Positions 1 through 5,973 of a DNA stretch of 7,287 nt are shown here, in pieces; within the stretch, counting starts at the first letter, position 1, and every line of letters starts with the position of its first letter. Made by a program: the position numbers and the translations under genes. Origin of the DNA: an uncultured Eubacteriales bacterium (GTDB lineage: Bacteria; Bacillota; Clostridia; Oscillospirales; Butyricicoccaceae). The DNA lies in the NCBI GenBank assembly GCA_934630445.1, contig CAKTWY010000124.1, positions 1 through 7,287 of the forward strand, given 5' to 3'. Under the pieces are notes generated by a model, which worked only from the letters and a program-made list of their open reading frames with translations, was not told where the DNA came from and ran no database searches.

Positions 1-37
1 CGCGCCTTTGGTATGCTTTCTCGGAAAGAGCAGGCTG

Positions 38-766
38 TCAGTATCCGATGGAACGCATCATCTCCCGCCGCAGCCGGAGGATGATGCGCTTTTCCAGCCG
101 TGAAATGTACGACTGGGACATTCCAAGCGCATCCGCTACCTCTTTCTGCGTTTTTTCCTCCGCACCGCCGAGGCCGAAGCGCATGGAGATGATCTGCCGT
201 TCCCGCTCGGAAAGCTTTTCGACCGCCGCACGCAAAAGCTGCCGGTCGATGTCCTCCTCAAGCGGACGCATCACGCAGTCGCTGTCCGTACCGAGCACAT
301 CGGACAAAAGAAGCTCATTTCCATCCCAATCTGTATTCAGCGGCTCGTCAATGGAGACCTCCGCGCGCTGTCCAGTGGTTTTACGCAGATACATGAGGAT
401 CTCATTTTCGATACAGCGCGAGGCATAGGTCGCCAGCTTTGTATTCTTTGCGGTATTGTAGGTATTCACCGCCTTGATCAGCCCGATCGTACCGATAGAG
501 ATCAGGTCTTCGACATTGATACCGGTGTTTTCAAACTTGCGCGCAATATAGACGACGAGCCTGAGGTTGTGCTCGATCAGGGCCTGCCTTACCTGTTCAT
601 CCGCACCGTCGCAGCGGCTCAGCAGATAGGCCTCTTCCTCTGCCGTAAGCGGCGCCGGAAGCGTATCCGGGCCGCCGATATAATGGATCGGGTCTCGCGG
701 CGCAAGACCCAGCCGCGTCAGCAGCCGCGCCATCCAAATCCTGATTTTTAGTATCCACAACCTCAT
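38..766 (-). CDS. sigE: RNA polymerase sporulation sigma factor, pro-sigma-E
   Basis: Early mother-cell sigma factor of sporulation, made as an inactive membrane-tethered precursor and activated by SpoIIGA cleavage. The 242-residue product is close to full length for the family. Residues 1-27 form a basic, hydrophobic pro-sequence (MRLWILKIRIWMARLLTRLG). It is followed by HYIGG, so by comparison with the Bacillus protein cleavage is expected near H28/Y29. Region 2 is very well conserved: NLRLVVYIARKFENTGIN at about 67-84, EDLISIGTIGLIKAV at 86-100 and ATYASRCIENEILMYLR at 112-128. DWDGNELLLSDVLGTD at 146-161 is typical of sigma-E. Region 4 carries the helix-turn-helix KEVADALGMSQSYISRLEKR at 208-227. 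I chose the ATG at 766 because GGAAAGG lies about 8 nt upstream and the resulting N-terminus matches the known pro-sequence; an in-frame start at 817 would add 17 unconserved residues. It lies 87 bp downstream of spoIIGA with no terminator between them, so it is probably co-transcribed. Confidence 0.97.
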   Translation of the reverse strand: MRLWILKIRIWMARLLTRLGLAPRDPIHYIGGPDTLPAPLTAEEEAYLLSRCDGADEQVRQALIEHNLRLVVYIARKFENTGINVEDLISIGTIGLIKAVNTYNTAKNTKLATYASRCIENEILMYLRKTTGQRAEVSIDEPLNTDWDGNELLLSDVLGTDSDCVMRPLEEDIDRQLLRAAVEKLSERERQIISMRFGLGGAEEKTQKEVADALGMSQSYISRLEKRIILRLRREMMRSIGY

Positions 767-853
767 GAAAAAGACCTTTCCTTTCCGGTGTGTCCGTCTT
801 GTTATTTGTATTCGCACGCCCCGCCTTGCGGGCGCATATGTATAAACGCTCGC

Positions 854-1738
854 TTACGATACGCCGATAAGTGCCTGCATGGAGCTGTCGCAGGAGACCT
901 CCTGCGCCGTCAGCCCGATGAGCATGCCGCGCGGCACATGCCGCCCTTCGATCTCCACGCTGTCGGGGCGCACGGCGAGGAGCATCGCGCATGGCTCGCT
1001 CACCGTCGCGCATGGAATCAGTCGGAAATAGCGCGCTTCCTCATAGACAGAAAGCCGTTCCATGACCGTTGCCGCGTCCAGATAGTAAAGCCTGCGCACG
1101 ATATGCGCCACCTTCTCAGGCATGAGCTCGGCCATGCGGTCCGCCTGTACGACGAGTACGGCGCGCCCCGTCACGGGATCTTTCAACCGATTGCCGGTGT
1201 CGACCAGCGCCGTGATCTCTGCAGTCTTTTCAAACAGTGTGATGCGCACCTTGCGACAGGTGGTTTCTTCCAATCCCCTGCTCCCCTTTCGTCTCATAAA
1301 AACGGCCGCGCCACCGTAGGCCACCCCTGCTGCGCACAGAAGCAGTCTGAAGGACACGTTGATATATGCCACGCCGTTTCTCATATGAAAATAGCCGCCC
1401 GCCGTATCCGTCAGGTATTCCAATGCGACCACCACCCCTGCAAACGCGCATGACACCGCCATAAACGCAATTGTCAGATGGAGAAAGCGCGCGGGCCTGA
1501 GCTTTCCAAACGTGACGCCTACGACGGCCGCGCCGAAAATCAGCTTGACGGCTGCGGTATACAGAAAGCTCAGATTCGGAAAAAACATGAACACGGCATA
1601 GACCGCCCCCAGCGCCGCGCCGAGGAAAATCCTTCCGCGCGAGGCCTGTGCGCCGGTAAAGCGCGCAGTCGCGACCAGCATCAGATAATTCATAATCAGG
1701 TTTATCAAAAACAAAACGTCTATGTATATGGTTTTCAC
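854..1738 (-). CDS. spoIIGA: Sigma-E processing peptidase SpoIIGA
   Basis: Membrane-embedded aspartic-type protease that removes the pro-sequence of sigma-E in the mother cell after polar division. The 294-residue product has five hydrophobic segments in its first half (about residues 4-27, 35-53, 59-78, 84-109 and 128-148), then a cytoplasmic protease domain. The DTGN motif at 180-183, in ITALVDTGNRLKDPVTG, supplies the presumed catalytic Asp180. Further family signatures are FRLIPCATV at 238-246, LLAVRPDSVEI at 253-263 and RGMLIGL near 270-276. The start is GTG at 1738: a strong GGAGGT (1743-1748 on the complement) sits 4 nt upstream, and the N-terminus (KTIYIDVLFLIN) matches the family. 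An in-frame ATG at 1789 would add 17 unconserved residues, lacks such a site and lies upstream of the predicted -10. The gene lies directly upstream of its substrate gene sigE, the standard order in spore formers. Confidence 0.95.
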   Translation of the reverse strand: MKTIYIDVLFLINLIMNYLMLVATARFTGAQASRGRIFLGAALGAVYAVFMFFPNLSFLYTAAVKLIFGAAVVGVTFGKLRPARFLHLTIAFMAVSCAFAGVVVALEYLTDTAGGYFHMRNGVAYINVSFRLLLCAAGVAYGGAAVFMRRKGSRGLEETTCRKVRITLFEKTAEITALVDTGNRLKDPVTGRAVLVVQADRMAELMPEKVAHIVRRLYYLDAATVMERLSVYEEARYFRLIPCATVSEPCAMLLAVRPDSVEIEGRHVPRGMLIGLTAQEVSCDSSMQALIGVS

Positions 1739-1742
1739 GCTG

Positions 1743-1748
1743 ACCTCC
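1743..1748 (-). promoter_or_regulatory. Ribosome-binding site deciding the GTG start of spoIIGA
   Basis: The complement reads GGGGAGGTCAGC immediately before GTG. GGAGGT with 4 nt spacing supports the GTG at 1738 over the longer in-frame ATG at 1789. Confidence 0.8.
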
Positions 1749-1774
1749 CCGGCGGCTTTTTTGCGCCCATGTCC

Positions 1775-1808
1775 ATTATAGCGATGCATGCGCGCATTTT
1801 CTGCCGAA
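1775..1808 (-). promoter_or_regulatory. Predicted Spo0A-dependent spoIIG promoter
   Basis: On the minus strand a perfect -10 TATAAT lies at 1780-1775, about 37 nt upstream of the spoIIGA start. No TTGACA-like hexamer occurs at 16-18 bp. Instead TTCGGCA at 1808-1802, the reverse complement of a TGNCGAA Spo0A box, ends 21 bp upstream of the -10. A one-mismatch box (TTCCGAA) lies at 1830-1824. In Bacillus the spoIIG promoter has an over-long -35/-10 spacing and is activated by Spo0A bound over the -35 region. This layout matches, but Spo0A control is inferred. Confidence 0.65.
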
Positions 1809-1856
1809 TATGCGCGCGCCGTTTTCGGAAATCAGGCCGGCCCATTCCCGCAGGGT

Positions 1857-1869
1857 ACGGTAAAACCGT
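1857..1869. repeat. Short dyad ACGGT-AAA-ACCGT
   Basis: Perfect 5-bp inverted repeat with a 3-bp centre, about 20 bp upstream of the permease -35 and between two divergent promoters. It could be a protein-binding site, or chance given its size. Confidence 0.3.
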
Positions 1870-1888
1870 TTTGCCGCACGAATTTCTA

Positions 1889-1917
1889 TTGACATTTGCC
1901 CCGCATGAATTGATAAT
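1889..1917 (+). promoter_or_regulatory. Sigma-A type promoter of the MFS permease
   Basis: Perfect -35 TTGACA at 1889-1894, a 17-bp spacer, and -10 GATAAT at 1912-1917 (one mismatch). Predicted transcription start is near 1924, giving a leader of about 40 nt. This is the strongest consensus promoter in the window. Confidence 0.8.
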
Positions 1918-1927
1918 ATGTTTGGGA

Positions 1928-1940
1928 TGTCAAAATGACA
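1928..1940. repeat. Dyad TGTCA-AAA-TGACA just downstream of the permease promoter
   Basis: Perfect 5-bp arms around AAA, covering roughly +5 to +17 of the predicted permease transcript. That is a classic repressor-operator position. The right half, TGACA, also occurs inside the -35 (1890-1894). No cognate regulator can be named. Confidence 0.4.
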
Positions 1941-1962
1941 CCGTGAAAGGGAATTTGCCGAC

Positions 1963-3147
1963 ATGCAGAAAAGAGACTTGAACCGTCTGGCCGCACTGCT
2001 CCAAGGTACCTATTACCCCATCAACTGTGTCTCTCTCGCGTTTTTTGTACCGGTGTTTCAAACGTTTGGCTTCAGCAAATTTCAAATCGGCATGATCATG
2101 ATGCTCGGCTACATCTCCACCACGCTGATGCAGCCGGTATGGGGCTTTCTCTGCGATAAATTCAGCAGCCCAAAGCGCCTTGTGCTCACGGCGAGCAGCG
2201 TGAGTGTGGCAATGTATTTTCTTCTGATCTTCTCAGACGGGGCGGCGGTTCCCGTTTGTATCGCGGTTGTCGGCGCATATGCGACGCTTCAGCCGATGGG
2301 GAGCATCATCGACTCGTGGCTGTCAAAGCTGATGCTCGAGGGCTACCAGCTCAACTACGGCGTGACACGCAGCAGCGGCTCTCTGACCTATGCGATCGTC
2401 GCCTTTTTCTACGGTTTTGTTCTGGACCGTTTTGGTATCCGCATCTCTCCCTTCATTATGCTTGCGCTGTATCTGCTGTTCATCTCCATCGTCCTGCGCA
2501 TGCCGAATCCGGAAGCGGCGCCGCTGCGCGTCAAGATATCGCTTACAGGCGGTGTGCGTTACCTCGCTGCGCAAAAGGCGTACCTTGTCTTTCTCGCAGC
2601 GTATTTTCTCACATACATCGCAAATGCGGCGATCGGTACGTTTCTCTCCGTTCTGGTCATGGAAAAAGGCGGCACCCAGGCGCATGTGGGTATGCTGCTT
2701 TTCGTCGGTGCGATGGTCGAAATGCCCACCATGCTGCTCTTCCACAAGTTCCGCAGGCGCTTTCCCATCCGGACGGAATATCTGCTGATCATCTCTATGT
2801 TCTTTTACGGCATAAAAAGCCTGCTTCTGGGCCTTGCGCCGTCTCTTGCTTTTATTTTCATCGCCAATATCACGCAGGCGCTCGCCTATGCGCTGTTCCT
2901 CCCTGCAAGCATATACTATCTTATGGAGACAATCGACAAAAAATATCTCTCCACCGCGCAGCTTTTTTGCAGTGCAATCGGTGCGAGCCTGTGCGCCATC
3001 ATTTTCAACCCCGTCTGCGGCGCGCTCGCCGAACGTATGGGAACACAGCCGATGCTGCGCTTCGTGTCCATCTTTGCCTTTGCGGGTGCGGCGTTGATGA
3101 GCGTTACGCTTTTCATCCGGCGCGATACAGCCGTCGAGGCGTCGTAG
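1963..3147 (+). CDS. MFS family permease, LacY/HcaT-like (MFS_1_like) group
   Basis: A 394-residue integral membrane transporter of the major facilitator superfamily, with hydrophobic segments spread along the whole length as expected for 12 helices. The loop after helix 2 carries the motif-A-like GFLCDKFSSPKR (61-72). The stretch from PMGSIIDSWL (111-120) to NYGVTRSSGS (131-140), followed by a GFVLDRFG repeat, resembles the central conserved block of the sugar/phenylpropionate/nucleoside symporter-like MFS proteins. The N-terminus is cytoplasmic and basic, and a cationic loop HKFRRRFPIR (261-270) lies between helices of the second half. The ATG is preceded by AAAGGG (1946-1951) with an 11-nt gap, somewhat long but usable. 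The gene has its own strong promoter and is divergent from spoIIGA, so it is not part of the sporulation operon. It converges on the AraC gene. The substrate cannot be read from the sequence; a link to the nearby URO-D-like enzyme is only a guess. Confidence 0.88.
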   Translation: MQKRDLNRLAALLQGTYYPINCVSLAFFVPVFQTFGFSKFQIGMIMMLGYISTTLMQPVWGFLCDKFSSPKRLVLTASSVSVAMYFLLIFSDGAAVPVCIAVVGAYATLQPMGSIIDSWLSKLMLEGYQLNYGVTRSSGSLTYAIVAFFYGFVLDRFGIRISPFIMLALYLLFISIVLRMPNPEAAPLRVKISLTGGVRYLAAQKAYLVFLAAYFLTYIANAAIGTFLSVLVMEKGGTQAHVGMLLFVGAMVEMPTMLLFHKFRRRFPIRTEYLLIISMFFYGIKSLLLGLAPSLAFIFIANITQALAYALFLPASIYYLMETIDKKYLSTAQLFCSAIGASLCAIIFNPVCGALAERMGTQPMLRFVSIFAFAGAALMSVTLFIRRDTAVEAS

Positions 3148-3162
3148 CCTCCTTTTAACACG

Positions 3163-3199
3163 GAAAGCCCTGTGGAGCCTTTTGCTCCGCAGGGCTTTC
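3163..3199. terminator. Strong hairpin terminator between convergent genes
   Basis: A 16-bp stem (3163-3178 with 3184-3199, one G-U wobble) closes a 5-nt loop (CTTTT), 15 bp after the permease stop and 24 bp beyond the AraC stop. The plus-strand 3' side is pyrimidine-rich (TCTCTGTT) rather than a pure T-run. It probably insulates both converging transcripts. Confidence 0.78.
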
Positions 3200-3223
3200 T
3201 CTGTTCCGTTAATCTGCTGAAGT

Positions 3224-4069
3224 TCAAATCGGGAATTTCCTGTATTTCCCCGGCGGCAGGCCGATACGGTCAGTGAACGCGCCGATAAAGCGCGCTTCGC
3301 TTTTATAGCCGATTGCAAAGGCAATCTCCTTGACAGACATGTCCGTTGTCTTCAAAAGGTGCCGCGCGCGGTCAATGCGCCGCGCAAGTACATATTCATA
3401 CGGCGTGCTGCCCGTCTCCGCCTTAAAAAGGCGCGAAAAGTAGTATGGACTCAGGCCCGCAGCCGCCGCGATCTCGTTCAGTGAAAGATCTTTCGTCAAA
3501 TGCGCGCGCATGTATGCAAGCGCCTTGCCCACGGGCGTTTCATCTTCCTTTTCAAATCCGGCAGCGCTCGTCTGCGGCAAAAGCGCGCAAAGCGCGCCGT
3601 GGATCTGTTCCGAGGCCGCAGGTTCGCTCAGCGCCTGTCGGTTCCGGCAGGCGCTGACAAGGGCGTAAAGCTTCCGCGCAACGAGCTCAGCCGCTTCCCC
3701 GCCGAAGCAGACCCCCTGCACGGCGTTGATATGCGCAGTCAGCTCATGACAGTTCAGCCCGTCGATATGCGCCCACAGAAATTCCATGTATCCCGTGGCA
3801 TAGTAGTTATGCGCCTTCCTGCAATCGATCAGCGCTGCCTGTCCGGCCGGTACGATATATGTACGCTGCTCGTATTCGATCGTAAACGTCCCCTGCCTGA
3901 CGTAGCACAAAAGCAAATAGGGGAACGCCGCGCGGCGGATCTGATACCCGACGTCGCAGTGGTAATGCCCGCACTGTACATAGTAGTAAAGCAGTGCTTC
4001 CGCAGTTTTGGACGCGGTAAAATAAAAGACCTCCGAACCGGACAAAACCCCAGGATCGGTACAAAGCAC
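3224..4069 (-). CDS. AraC family transcriptional regulator
   Basis: A 281-residue DNA-binding regulator with a ligand-sensing N-terminal half and a C-terminal AraC/XylS double helix-turn-helix. The N-terminal part (about 25-105) resembles an AraC cupin: FPYLLLCYVRQGTFTIEY at 49-66, then YIVPAGQAALIDCRKAHNYY at 71-90, the usual beta-strand block ending in a histidine-containing turn. The first helix-turn-helix is LSLNEIAAAAGLSPYYFSRL at about 195-214, followed by FKAETGSTPYEYVLARRIDR. The second is SVKEIAFAIGYKSEARFIGA at 245-264, ending in GLPPGKYRK. The start is GTG at 4069, because AAGGAGGG (4077-4084 on the complement) lies exactly 7 nt upstream; an upstream in-frame TTG at 4108 has no such site and would place the SD inside the gene. 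It is divergent from the URO-D-like gene, the usual arrangement for a local activator, so that gene is the likeliest target. Confidence 0.93.
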   Translation of the reverse strand: MLCTDPGVLSGSEVFYFTASKTAEALLYYYVQCGHYHCDVGYQIRRAAFPYLLLCYVRQGTFTIEYEQRTYIVPAGQAALIDCRKAHNYYATGYMEFLWAHIDGLNCHELTAHINAVQGVCFGGEAAELVARKLYALVSACRNRQALSEPAASEQIHGALCALLPQTSAAGFEKEDETPVGKALAYMRAHLTKDLSLNEIAAAAGLSPYYFSRLFKAETGSTPYEYVLARRIDRARHLLKTTDMSVKEIAFAIGYKSEARFIGAFTDRIGLPPGKYRKFPI

Positions 4070-4076
4070 AGCGCAT

Positions 4077-4084
4077 CCCTCCTT
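4077..4084 (-). promoter_or_regulatory. Ribosome-binding site deciding the GTG start of the AraC gene
   Basis: AAGGAGGG on the complement, 7 nt before GTG at 4069. An ATG only 0-1 nt after this site is out of frame and too close to be used. Confidence 0.8.
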
Positions 4085-4103
4085 TTTTGAGCATACCACG
4101 CGG

Positions 4104-4254
4104 AGCAATATTTAGCAATACTACAGCAACATACAATATTTACTTTCCTGCTTTTTTTTATAATAATAAAAGCGTTAATGATAATATTACCATAGCTGTA
4201 TATCATGTTATCGCTGTAAAGCACCCCTTACCTCACAGCAAGTTTTAATAATAT
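4104..4254. promoter_or_regulatory. AT-rich divergent control region with short repeats
   Basis: The AraC/URO-D-like intergenic region is much more AT-rich than its flanks. AGCAA recurs at 4104-4108, 4114-4118 and 4125-4129, a period of 10-11 bp. ACAGCAA occurs at 4123-4129 and 4235-4241. GCTGTA occurs on the plus strand at 4195-4200 and 4213-4218, and on the minus strand at 4127-4122. Several -10-like hexamers exist on the plus strand (TATAAT 4159-4164, GATAAT 4180-4185, TAATAT 4249-4254), but none has a good -35, as is common at activator-dependent promoters. A weak minus-strand pair, TTGTAT/TAAATA, could serve the AraC gene. Which promoter is used is undecided. Confidence 0.45.
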
Positions 4255-4272
4255 TTTGTGTAAATGATGAAT

Positions 4273-4278
4273 GGAGGA
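4273..4278 (+). promoter_or_regulatory. Ribosome-binding site deciding the start of the URO-D-like gene
   Basis: GGAGGA lies 6 nt before the ATG at 4285. Earlier in-frame ATGs at 4264 and 4267 precede this site, so they are unlikely starts. Confidence 0.8.
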
Positions 4279-4284
4279 ACCGGC

Positions 4285-5586
4285 ATGAGACTCGACAAGG
4301 CATCTTGCGGCAACTGGTGGCGCGAGGGATGGAAAAGCGATCAGGTCTTTGTCTCGTCAGCTGACCGTCAGATTTTAAGAGAGCTCGCGCTGCGCCTGCG
4401 CGAATATGCAGAGCGTCCGTCGGAAGCGGAAAAGGTGCGCCTTTGGACCGCGCACAACGACCTTGAACGCACACGCCCGCTCGTTTTCATCGACCCAGAA
4501 AACGGCTGGAACGAGATCCTGACGTTCGACCGCGACATCAAGTGCACCGGCGAGATGGCCCAGGACTGGGAAATGTGGCTGAGAAAAGAGCTTTTCTGGG
4601 CCGAGTCCATGAAAGACGACCGCGTGGTGGAGGCGATGTTCTATCTCCCCTACAAGGCGACTGATACACAGTGGGGTATCGAAGAGACGCGCATCGGCGG
4701 TGAGGACAAGACGCAGGCCTATGTGTGGGAGGCGCCGATCAGGGATTTTGAAACCGATCTCGCCCTTGTGCAGACGCCGCGGATCATCGTCGATCACGAA
4801 ACGACGAATCGAACGCTTGCGCTTGCGCGCGAGGTTTTTGACGGCATCCTTGGTGTGGAGATCAGACACAAGTGGTGGCACGCGCAGACCATCACGCTCG
4901 ACTACACGCACCTGCGCGGCCTGGAACAGATGCTTTATGACTTTTATGACTATCCGGACAAGTTCCATCAGCTGATGGGCCTTATCCGAGACGGCTACCG
5001 CGCGAAAAGCCAGTTTCTCGAAGACAATGGCCTGCTCTGCGCCAATCACAACAGCTCCTATACCGGTTCCGGCGGCTTCGGCTATACGAAGCAGCTCCCC
5101 GCCCCGGGCTTTGACGCAAAGCACGTGCGGCAGAAGGACATGTGGCTCTTCCTTGAAAGCCAGGAAACCTCTACGATTTCGGCAGAGATGTTCGGCGAGT
5201 TCATCCTTCCATATCAGATCGACATGGCTGAACCGTTCGGCCTTCTCTCCTACGGCTGCTGCGAGCCGATCGACGCGCGCTGGGAGTACGTCAAACAGCT
5301 GCCGCATCTGCGCCGTGTATCCGTTTCCGCATGGGCAAGTGTCGAAAAGATGGCAGAATATCTCGGCGGGGATTACGTCTTCTCCTACAAGCCGTCGCCC
5401 TCCTACCTCGCCGTTCCCGACATGGACGAGGAATATCTGCACGCCTCCATCCGCGACATGCTCAAAAAGACAAAGGACTGTCATGTCGAGATCATCATGA
5501 AGGACAACCACACCCTCGCCCACCAGCCGCGCAACGCCACACGCTGGGTCGAAATTGTACGCGAGGAAATTGAACGCATGGATTGA
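4285..5586 (+). CDS. Uroporphyrinogen decarboxylase / cobamide methyltransferase superfamily protein of unknown substrate
   Basis: A soluble protein of 433 residues, with no signal peptide or membrane segment. Overall character and several segments recall the URO-D-like (beta/alpha)8-barrel proteins common in gut Clostridia, a superfamily that also holds MtaA/CmuA-type corrinoid methyltransferases. Visible landmarks are ETSTISAEMFGEFILPYQ (294-311), the strand-end motif LLSYGCCEPID (320-330), then LPHLRRVSVSAWASVEKMAE (339-358), typical of the barrel's last strands, and VEIIMKDNHTLAH (401-413). C325/C326, C252, H255, H409 and H413 are possible metal or catalytic residues. The HxC zinc motif of classical MtaA-type enzymes is not evident, so a true coenzyme M or B12 methyltransferase role is not shown. 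It is much longer than a housekeeping HemE (about 350), and no heme genes are nearby, so it is unlikely to be HemE. The likely regulator is the divergent AraC gene. No corrinoid-binding protein is seen in the window. Confidence 0.72.
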   Translation: MRLDKASCGNWWREGWKSDQVFVSSADRQILRELALRLREYAERPSEAEKVRLWTAHNDLERTRPLVFIDPENGWNEILTFDRDIKCTGEMAQDWEMWLRKELFWAESMKDDRVVEAMFYLPYKATDTQWGIEETRIGGEDKTQAYVWEAPIRDFETDLALVQTPRIIVDHETTNRTLALAREVFDGILGVEIRHKWWHAQTITLDYTHLRGLEQMLYDFYDYPDKFHQLMGLIRDGYRAKSQFLEDNGLLCANHNSSYTGSGGFGYTKQLPAPGFDAKHVRQKDMWLFLESQETSTISAEMFGEFILPYQIDMAEPFGLLSYGCCEPIDARWEYVKQLPHLRRVSVSAWASVEKMAEYLGGDYVFSYKPSPSYLAVPDMDEEYLHASIRDMLKKTKDCHVEIIMKDNHTLAHQPRNATRWVEIVREEIERMD

Positions 5587-5595
5587 GCGCGTCAA

Positions 5596-5624
5596 AAAAC
5601 ACGCAGTTTCCTCCTGCGCGTTTT
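5596..5624 (+). terminator. Probable intrinsic terminator after the URO-D-like gene
   Basis: An 11-position stem (5596-5606 with 5614-5624, one A-C mismatch) with a 7-nt loop (TTTCCTC), starting 9 bp after the stop codon. The outer arm is AAAA paired to a TTTT run. It is weaker than the terminator at 5830 but well placed. Confidence 0.55.
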
Positions 5625-5638
5625 GTCGCAATTGGCAC

Positions 5639-5666
5639 TTTACATCTGTGCAGAATGTGCTATACT
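5639..5666 (+). promoter_or_regulatory. Promoter of the FMN riboswitch/ribU transcript
   Basis: -35 TTTACA at 5639-5644, a 16-bp spacer, and -10 TATACT at 5661-5666 preceded by TGC, giving an extended -10. The predicted start near 5673 is about 14 nt before the riboswitch P1 stem. Confidence 0.75.
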
Positions 5667-5686
5667 GTATATGAACTTAATAAGCT

Positions 5687-5807
5687 GTCTTCGGGGCGGG
5701 GTGTGATTCCCCACCGACGGTGTTGGGAGTTTCTCCCTAAGCCCGTGAGCGTTATGCAGAACCGGTGTGACTCCGGTGCCGACGGTATAGTCCGGATGAG
5801 AGAAGGC
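5687..5807 (+). ncRNA. FMN riboswitch (RFN element)
   Basis: Aptamer that binds flavin mononucleotide in the nascent mRNA. P1 is GTCTTC (5687-5692) paired with GAAGGC (5802-5807). The conserved blocks appear in order: TTCGGGGCGGGGTG, GATTCCCCACCGACGGT, AGCCCGTGAGCG, then a CCGGTGTGACTCCGGTGCCGA hairpin block (5762-5782), AGTCCGGATGAGAGAAGG. The downstream terminator and ribU make it a transcriptional OFF switch for riboflavin uptake. Confidence 0.96.
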
Positions 5808-5829
5808 GTGCAGATTTTCTGTCGTTGCG

Positions 5830-5861
5830 TCCCGATGTGTGAATACACATCGGGATTTTTT
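5830..5861 (+). terminator. Rho-independent terminator, expression platform of the FMN riboswitch
   Basis: Perfect 11-bp stem, TCCCGATGTGT (5830-5840) with ACACATCGGGA (5845-5855), tetraloop GAAT, then six Ts (5856-5861). It lies 22 nt after the aptamer and before ribU. With FMN bound it is expected to form and stop transcription. Confidence 0.92.
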
Positions 5862-5931
5862 ATGGATCAAGCCATAAAAAACGGCTGTGGGCAGGCGCCG
5901 CCCATGGCTGCGCGCAAGCGCAAAACCTGCC
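5856..5931 (+). repeat. Inverted repeats in the ribU leader
   Basis: The terminator T-run is itself the left arm of a second perfect 10-bp inverted repeat, TTTTTTATGG (5856-5865) with CCATAAAAAA (5872-5881). Next, GGCAGG (5890-5895) can pair with CCTGCC (5926-5931), enclosing a GCAA-tetraloop hairpin with 5-bp stem at 5909-5922. The gap up to ribU holds no gene. The role is unknown. Confidence 0.4.
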
Positions 5932-5973
5932 TCGCTTCACGAAAGCAGCAGAATTTTGAAGGAGGCATTTTCC

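Noticed and set aside
1..37. Possible sigG downstream of sigE
   Set aside because: sigG often follows sigE in Clostridia, but only 37 bases remain and they show neither a start codon with a ribosome-binding site nor a recognisable N-terminus.
814..835. Small GC-rich hairpin in the spoIIGA-sigE gap as a terminator
   Set aside because: The stem is about 5-8 bp with a bulge and is not followed by Ts on the minus strand, so it is unlikely to separate the two genes.
788..1453. Plus-strand frame opposite spoIIGA
   Set aside because: Antisense to a well-supported gene, with no family resemblance and no ribosome-binding site.
2256..3158. Plus-strand frame of 300 codons overlapping the permease
   Set aside because: Cys/His/Arg-rich shadow of the permease in another frame, without a start signal or membrane pattern.
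2323..3324. Minus-strand open frame of 333 codons across the permease
   Set aside because: Highly charged, low-information translation antisense to an obvious 12-helix transporter, and it runs through the strong hairpin at 3163-3199.
4285..5586. Housekeeping uroporphyrinogen decarboxylase HemE
   Set aside because: About 80 residues longer than HemE, without heme-pathway neighbours, and paired with a dedicated AraC regulator.
4375..5631. Long minus-strand open frame (418 codons) opposite the URO-D-like gene
   Set aside because: It mirrors the codon pattern of a gene with clear family features on the plus strand, is rich in Arg/His/Val shadow composition, and has no ribosome-binding site or recognisable motif.
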